Assembly: GCA_000827205.1 (NCBI GenBank)
Contig: KN832557.1
Span: 1,270,445-1,334,444 of the forward strand
DNA from: Plicaturopsis crispa FD-325 SS-3
Taxonomy: Eukaryota > Basidiomycota > Agaricomycetes > Amylocorticiales > Amylocorticiaceae
Direction: 5' to 3'
Length of the DNA stretch: 64,000 nt
Within the stretch, counting starts at the first letter, position 1. Each line of letters begins with the position of its first letter. Under the pieces are notes generated by a model that saw only the letters and a list, made by a program, of their open reading frames with translations, did no database searches and was not told the DNA's origin. A program made the translations under genes and the position numbers. Below are positions 57,946 to 64,000 of the stretch, piece after piece.

Positions 57946-58675
57946 CACTGCAGAAACGCAAAGTCTTGACGTCGACGCATTGGTTCATGCCGATGAGAGT
58001 TGATCCCAGTGTCGTCAGGTCGGAAGCTCAATTAATTTAGAGTCTGGTCACTGGTCATTGGTGGAGGCGCGGCGCGGGGAGGCCACGCCCCATTCCTAGT
58101 CCGTAATATATCGCACTAATCTTGTACAACAGAGACTGTTCTCGCATTCACAGGCGCCTCCACCTTTCCAATGTAGTACACTCAACACGTGCTGCCCCCA
58201 AGCTGTTTCAGTGTTTAGAGAACTCACCGCCTACGCCGTCTGGTTTCTCCGCGGGCCCGTGTTACACGTGGGTGGTAACGCCGAACTTTCGTGTCTGCTC
58301 TTGCATGCCCTTTTTGCCCTCATACTCCCGCAACCTCAGGCAATTTCACAACGTTTGTCTAGGTGTACTGTCGCTTGTAAGTCCTTGTCATTTATTCTGC
58401 AGGAACGGAATTGATACCCGCTCTTTCAATGATCTAGGTGTGTGCCGGTCTGGACTATGTCGAGGCATTATAATCAATCCCCTCGTGGCGCCGCGTGCAT
58501 CGGTCGTGGAACGAAAGGAGCACAGCCGTTTTAATATCTCCCGCCTGCGACTTGCAGAAGTATCTAGCCATGATATGCGTGTAGGCCATGAGGACTAGAT
58601 CTCGCAGCACCATATAAGATGCCGCTCAACGTCTTCCTCATACCTCCCACTTGCGCCTATCACTAACATCTTACC
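57946..58675. other. intergenic before the DUF7587-like gene
   Basis: Short overlapping frames at 58122-58598 show no domain. The 3' flank of the F-box gene and the promoter of the next gene lie here. No RNA gene was recognised. Confidence 0.4.
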
Positions 58676-60166
58676 ATGCCCGATCCCTCCCAAGACATCT
58701 TCTCTCCCCGCGACAGCAGACCGCTTCCACAGTATGGATTTGGAGCGGAATTCACTTTCGATGACCTGATCGAAAACAATCCCTTCCTCTTCAAAGTCTA
58801 CAGTCGCCGCCCCTCGACATCGACGACAGATGCCGCATTTGTCGCCCAAGCGTTCAATGAAAACCACACGGTCGCACCCCGCAGTCTACGGGAGTCCATG
58901 TCGATCACCTCTTCCACTATCTCGGCTAATGGAAGCTACGCTGATGTCGCTCGGCACATGGACTGGACGACTCGGTCGTCGTCCCCATACATATCCACGT
59001 CGTTCAGCTTTACTTGGGCGATATGGGAAGCTACGCGTCGGTACCGTCTGAACTTCAAGCACGACATCGAGATTGCTGTCATCGATGCACGAGCCGTCGC
59101 CGGTCGTGCTGTGACTGCGTTGGAGCTCCTCCGAAAGAGCACTCCGAAAGAGTAAGTCGATACCTCCCCCTTCGATCCTTCCTCCGCAACCCTTCTCATG
59201 TACGATGTTATTGACTACCCCATCTATAGCCGTCACAAGGATTATTGGAAATGGTACCATTTCGCAATCGAGTCCCAGGATGTCCTCGTTCATGGCTTCA
59301 TTCCAAATGACGCTGTCCTCACATCGATACCGCTTCTCCCCCTCCTCGAGAGACTCCCATCCTATTTTATGAAGGACTCCGATGCAGGGAAGAGCGCTTC
59401 TCCGTTCGACCGCTTAGCCTGGGATAGCGCTGAGCGCAAACCTAGCTACCGGCAATTCTGCCAGGACATGTCAGAGCGCTTCTTGCGCATGCCTCCGCAC
59501 CTACGACTCCGCGACACCACGGGCGGATCCGTCCGTCTTGCCGTCGAGTTCTTGCGGCCGTGGTTCCACAGAGAGGCCGTGGATGATTTTGGGGTCGCGA
59601 CAACCAACTTGTGCAACCTTGCTTTCGTGATCGCACAGTGGCCGGGCCAGTGGTGGGCCCATGATCGTGCAGAGTTGTGGGACGTGATTCGGTCAATGGT
59701 ACAGCCTGTAGGGGAGGAAGTGAGGGCAAAGCAACAAATCAGCGCTGTTGCGGAGGTGAAGAGGCTGCAGGGAGTTGTGCACGATCTCGAACAACTTGTG
59801 CATGACCAGGAGGAGACCTTGGTCCACTCCCGAGTCTCGTCGTGGTACGAGGACGGCAAAAAGCTGTCGGGCCTCATTTGTCCGCCACCCGAACCGTCCG
59901 AGTCTCACGACGAATGGACGGTCTTGGATAAGCCGGACTCCTACGCCCCTTCCTCAACAGCCGTTCACAGCCGACCCGTTTCGCCTCACGAGGCTCATCC
60001 GTCGTCCGAGCACCACCATGAGCACCATGCACAGACCACCGACGTCCGACCCCATTCTATGGCGGAGACTGTTTCGTGCGTGGTCACAGGGTTCCTCTTT
60101 GGCTCCTTCATCACTCTCTGCATCATCTCCTCTCAACGACGGACGCTTATCACGAACTTGTATTGA
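58676..60166 (+). CDS. DUF7587-like protein with C-terminal membrane anchor
   Basis: Two exons (58676-59152 and 59231-60166, donor GAGTAAGT after PK) encode about 470 residues. The N-terminal domain has NPFLFKVYSRRP, MDWTTRSSSPYISTSFSFTW with WAIWEATRRY, and IEIAVIDARAV. This pattern of an early Arg-containing strand, a P-(Y/F)-I-S-T-S segment and a late acidic strand is typical of fungal DUF7587 and recalls ADP-ribosyltransferase folds. I do not see a catalytic Glu that can be placed with confidence. The middle region VRLAVEFLRPWFHREA and a coiled region (EVKRLQGVVHDLEQLVHDQ) precede a His/Ser/Pro-rich linker. At the C-terminus VVTGFLFGSFITLCIISS is a membrane helix followed by QRRTLITNLY. 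It could be a membrane-attached toxin-like or signalling enzyme; no function is known. Confidence 0.6.
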
Positions 60167-60743
60167 GCCGGCCTCTTACCTTGCATCACCGTGACTACGA
60201 CGATTCCGCAGCGCAGAAACAAATGTCAAACTGGTATGTGGACGCTGCCTGCTCCCTGTCAGAATTTGTACTCACTATTGAATCTACAGTATTTTTTATC
60301 TCTGGGACAACACCATGGGCTAGGATCCCAGCACTCTTTACTATAGCTATATTATTATTATCAAATTGTACGCGGTATTCCATGTACAGTATCCCTCTAT
60401 GTTTGTATGACCATGACGACGTGCAATAACAAATTCTTCACTACTCAGTAAGTACTCAGTACTCAGTGGTCGAGCATCGAACGAGATGCATGTTTACGGA
60501 GCATTTGCGCTGGTGCAGACGCTGTCACAACCGGCCTTCGAGGTTCGCCTTTGACGGGATAGACGCATGCAATGAGTATATATAGGTGACGTGTGCGGAG
60601 GAACGCGAATAAAGTTATACACAATGGAATATCCAGGGTACGCGGGAATCAGCAGATGTAAACGGCGATGAGAATGACGAAAAAAGCGAAACGATGATAT
60701 AACGATACAATGTGGTGATGCGGAAACCAAAGAAGAAAAGTCC
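60167..60743. other. convergent 3' intergenic region
   Basis: Lies between the DUF7587-like and Ldb17 stop codons. ACTCAGT occurs three times within about 30 bases near 60442-60468. No gene seen. Confidence 0.4.
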
Positions 60744-63036
60744 CTAGACAGCGCCAGCTTTCGAAAGCGGCCCCGCCGAGCTCGCAATAGTCGTGATCGT
60801 AGCACCGCTGTTTGTGCGCCCCGTAGGCACAGCAGGCGGCTTCCGGCGCTTTGGCGGCGCAGGCGGGGCGGATCGGCGGGGTTTGGCTACTGCCCCAGGT
60901 GTCGGCGAGGGCGGCAGGCTGCTCGCTACCGGTGCGGTGTGGACGTGACTGTGGCCGTGGTGGCGATGCACATCGACGATCGCTGTATCGAGCGAGTCGG
61001 CGCGCGAAGGTGAGGCGTGAGCATGCAGATGATGAGAGCCGCTCTCACCGTGGTGGTGATGCGCATGAGGTTGTTGCGGGAGGGGAATCGCAATGGTTGC
61101 ATCCAGGTCAGACTTTGAGACGCGTCTCCTGTGCGTGGTGCTGTGGGGGGCCGTGGCGGAAGCAACGCCGTTTATGCTGGCGGAGCTGTCGTTGCTTGCG
61201 CGCCTCGGCACCTCCAGCGTACGCGACGGAGGAGCTCGCTTCGGCGGGGCGGATATCTTGAAGTCGTTGACGCTCCGTGTCGGTTTCAACGTTTTGACCT
61301 TGCCGTTAGAGCTCGCCTGTTCGACATATAGAGATGCCGTCATCGGTTGAGGCGCAGTGCCCTGAGTAGCGATCGCCACACTGTCGTTGCTGGGACTGTT
61401 GACGCGCAACGCGTCGACCTCCCTTACCGCATCGATCTTCACGTTGCGGAACTGCACACACCAGTCGCCGCTGAGGCACCGCTCCACAAGCCGCCTTGTC
61501 GCTGGGTTGACTTCCCTTATCTCGGCATTCTCGACCAGCGACTCGAGTGATCGTACTATCTGGGCGCGTTTGTACGGCACGTCACGTAGCTGAGTCTTGG
61601 TGAGGAGTGGGTGAAGCACCCGCAAGTAGGTGTGCCGCAGCTGTGGGGGACTAAGGATAGCGAAAACTAGACAGCGAGGACCGGGAACTGACCGATTCAC
61701 TGTCTTCGTCGAGGTCAACCAGCTCACGGAGAAAGACGTCGACGAGCACGCATAGGTCATTGGTATAGAAGTACTCGGCTGCACCCTTGGTAGTGAACAG
61801 CAGGTAGAGTATCTTGAGCACGAGGAGCTGCATACACAAGTCCTCCGGGGTACGGTCTGCAGAAGAAATGCTAAGCATTTTTCGATCAGTTGAAAGCTCG
61901 AACACGTACCGGCACGATTCAACATGAAAATCATGTTTTCGCCAAAAGTTTTGCTGGATCCCAAGCGCCGCATGAGCACGTTCAAGACGCGGTTTTTGCC
62001 TTCGACCGGGGTGGCGGTAGCATCAGGGAGCGGCGTACTCGAACCCCCACTTAGCGAGGCAACCATGAATTGCTCGTTCAGCGCAACCTAATGCGTGGAC
62101 GGTCATTATTACAACATCTTGCTGTACGGCTGCACTTACTATTAGTTTGATTACAGAGTAATTAAAGCTCTCATCCTGCATATTTCGCGTCTGTTCAACG
62201 AGATCGAAAAGGGAGTCCAAAAAGGCGTCGTCGAATATTCCTGTTTGGCGTTCAGCGGGCGCGGATGGGTGTTGATAAAAAGACTTACGAAGGTCCTGCA
62301 CGGACAATTTCTGCACCCTGCATACCTCGTAAACCAATCGAACGGCCAAACTCCGCATCTTTGCCTCGATAGGCACAGGAATGGCGGCCATGCTTGTCCC
62401 GCCAGCACCGCTAGGCGCCGAGCCGATGCCAAAATACGTGTCCTCCACCTCGGGGTCAATTTCAACGAGGATATGGTCCATCAAGAGCGGAACGAGGGGC
62501 TGCCACCGTTTATTGGACCGGAAAAAGCTGCTATGTCGTCGGCCGTGATGGAGGAGGACATTGTACAGTATAAACTGTGTGTGTGGGTCCGTGTTCTGAG
62601 GACATTGTGTTAGCTGGGGGAGATGTAGAGGGACTTGGCAGACGCACCGACTGTGCTTCGTCCGACAGAATCTCGCACATGCGCTCCGAGTGAAATGCAA
62701 ACAGCTCCGAGTCTAGCAGGAGTTCGCAAGCATGCTCGAGCTGAAATGGGCTTTGCAAATATTGCTCTAAGAGTCAGGGGTCAATATAGTGTGGCGGATG
62801 GCGTAGAGTAGTCTGCATACCGTGATAGCTGGCACACACGGACAGGAACCTCTTCAACGACGAGTCCAGACGCGCAAGCGTCGTCGAGCTGGAATCCGGG
62901 ATGAGCAGGATATCGTCGATTTCTACAGTTGGAGCGCGAGGTTAGACGTGTCCGAGGTGCACACTGGAAAACACGTACCCGACCAGAACTGCTGGGCATT
63001 CTCGATCAGGTAGACTATTCCCAGTTCATCTTCCAT
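60744..63036 (-). CDS. LDB17: Ldb17/Dip1/SPIN90 family protein (Arp2/3 activator)
   Basis: Minus-strand gene starting MEDELGIVYLIENAQQFW at 63036. Family members (yeast Ldb17, fission yeast Dip1, animal SPIN90) bind and activate Arp2/3 to make linear seed filaments in actin patches for endocytosis. The conserved alpha-solenoid part has SSLTTLARLDSSLKRFLSVC, FQLEHACELLLDSELFAFHS, TQFILYNVLLHHGRRHSSFF, LAVRLVYEVCRVQKLSVQDL, DDAFLDSLFDLVEQTRNMQD, DLCMQLLVLKILYLLFTTKG and YFYTNDLCVLVDVFLRELVD. It also has RHTYLRVLHPLLTKTQLRD. After about residue 400 the chain is disordered: PKRAPPSRTLEVP, a His-rich stretch, and C-terminal SAPPAPPKRRKPPAVPTGR, which looks like an SH3 ligand. It ends GPLSKAGAV at 60744. 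Confidence 0.9.
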
Positions 63037-64000
63037 AGTTGCAGGGGAAGTCTCGGGGAAGCATATACTAAGATGAACGAGACGAAAATTTGAAGCAAAG
63101 GTGGGTTATTCTTGAACGCCGTATGAATTGAGACAGGCCCAGGGCGCAATGATAATCGGATGGAGCGCCTTGTCGGACCGTGCCTTGCGTCTGGAGTGTG
63201 GCCTTGCTTCTCGTGTGGTATAAGTTCTCAACGAGGCAGAAGAATACTGAAGGCGCGGTACTGGACGTTGAGCAGTGAGAGGAGTTTGGGAGGATTGTGG
63301 GATGGTTTTTACATAGGTTATGTATACAGCTGCAGATCTATAGAGATCTCCATCATTTGTGGCGGTACATATGGACCGTTGTTCGTTTCACACTTCGTGT
63401 TCCTCCTTCTTTATTGCCGTTTGCAGAAGAGTTGGCGCCGCGTCTCGACGCGAAAAAGGCGTTTCCGCGACCGATTTTTGGAATGCGATTTTCTCAACAA
63501 CCAACGGTCGGATGACCATGAATGTAGGGTGTTTTCGACTCGTTTTTTAGTGCTCTAGACGGCCCCGGGGTTTTTGAAGTGAAAGGATGAGTTTTGTACA
63601 AGTCAGGTACCACCTACCCCAAACTTGCTCTATCCACCTCGGGGGCTCGTTTGCACGAGTACGAAGGCTCAGATAAGATATTGGAATACACAGAAATGAT
63701 CATATATACCCATATAAGAGGGCCCCAGCAGAAAGAACCGCATGCGAGAGTGTGTCCGTACGCGAAATGACATCGCGCGGCGCCGCAAAATGCACCACAT
63801 TCCGAGCGCCGTTCCTCAACAGCTAATGAACGGAATATTATACATGTATAGGGTAACTTACTCAGTTTTATGTGCTCTTGACGGCCCCAGCGTTATTTTG
63901 AGAAAATCTATAGGATTGAGCAAACACAGGCATGTGCTCCTGCTCAGTCACTGCAAGATTGCGCACGCGTTTGTGACACTGCCACTGCACAGATCAGCTC
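63037..64000. other. gene-free right end with a diverged direct repeat
   Basis: No recognisable gene; the open frames at 63160-63558 overlap and lack domains. The first part should include the Ldb17 promoter. A direct repeat described separately occupies parts of 63516-63595 and 63841-63925. Confidence 0.45.
63516..63925 (+). repeat. pair of diverged direct repeats (about 80 bp, offset about 325)
   Basis: Copy 1 (63516-63595) and copy 2 (63841-63925) share GTGCTCT(A/T)GACGGCCCC and, on either side, TAGGGT, ACTC, GTTTT and T-rich stretches ending GGAT(G)AG. Short indels separate the two. They may be remnants of a longer duplicated or mobile sequence that continues past the window end. Confidence 0.4.

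Noticed and set aside
63160-63558. 132-codon frame at the right end
   Set aside because: Overlaps two other frames, has no domain and crosses the diverged direct repeat.
1-64000. tRNA, rRNA and CRISPR features
   Set aside because: I saw no convincing tRNA B-box/A-box pairs, no rRNA sequence and no spaced short repeats; a tRNAscan run would settle tRNAs. CRISPR arrays are not expected in a fungal nuclear genome.

Overview
The window is nuclear DNA of a filamentous basidiomycete, most likely an Agaricomycete. Genes are broken by many short GT-AG introns of roughly 45-80 nt and lie on both strands with short gaps. Several families are typical of mushroom-forming fungi: a GTPase with a C-terminal membrane segment, a Git3/cAMP-receptor-like GPCR, a Dal5-type MFS carrier and an F-box/LRR protein. 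All gene models below were spliced by eye, with reading frame checked across the junctions described. Species was not determined.

Layout, left to right. 1-5.8 kb: a proline-rich single-pass membrane protein (+), a 1,027-bp non-autonomous hAT-like transposon with target-site duplication, and MICOS subunit MIC10 (-). 5.8-16 kb: ESCRT factor BRO1 (+), a fungal GTPase (-), purine nucleoside phosphorylase (+), a small unknown gene (-) and 2OG-Fe(II) oxygenase paralog A (-). 16-26 kb: the SEA/GATOR2 subunit RTC1/SEA2 (+), a secretory flavin monooxygenase (+) and a protein with three Rap1-type Myb-like repeats (+). 26-36 kb: mitochondrial NADP-isocitrate dehydrogenase (+), a Dal5-family transporter (-), oxygenase paralog B (+) and a seven-helix receptor (+). 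36-49 kb: VWA8 (+), ribosome-biogenesis WD40 protein SOF1 (-), a polytopic membrane protein with a disordered tail (+) and retromer VPS26 (-). 49-64 kb: an Sds3/Dep1-like Rpd3L subunit (-), Paf1-complex RTF1 (-), an F-box protein (+), a tail-anchored DUF7587-like protein (+), the Arp2/3 activator Ldb17/SPIN90 (-) and a gene-free end with a diverged direct repeat.

Most genes are conserved housekeeping genes rather than a pathway cluster. Several act on endosomes, the vacuole or the actin patch (BRO1, RTC1, VPS26, Ldb17), and two or three act in mitochondria (MIC10, NADP-IDH, probably VWA8). I did not find a metabolite cluster or defence island. The most unusual items are the hAT-like element with intact ends and an 8-bp duplication, a shortened VWA8 in which the second AAA module has lost its P-loop, the inverted oxygenase paralog pair with a 27-nt indel, the triple Myb-like protein and the tail-anchored DUF7587-like protein.
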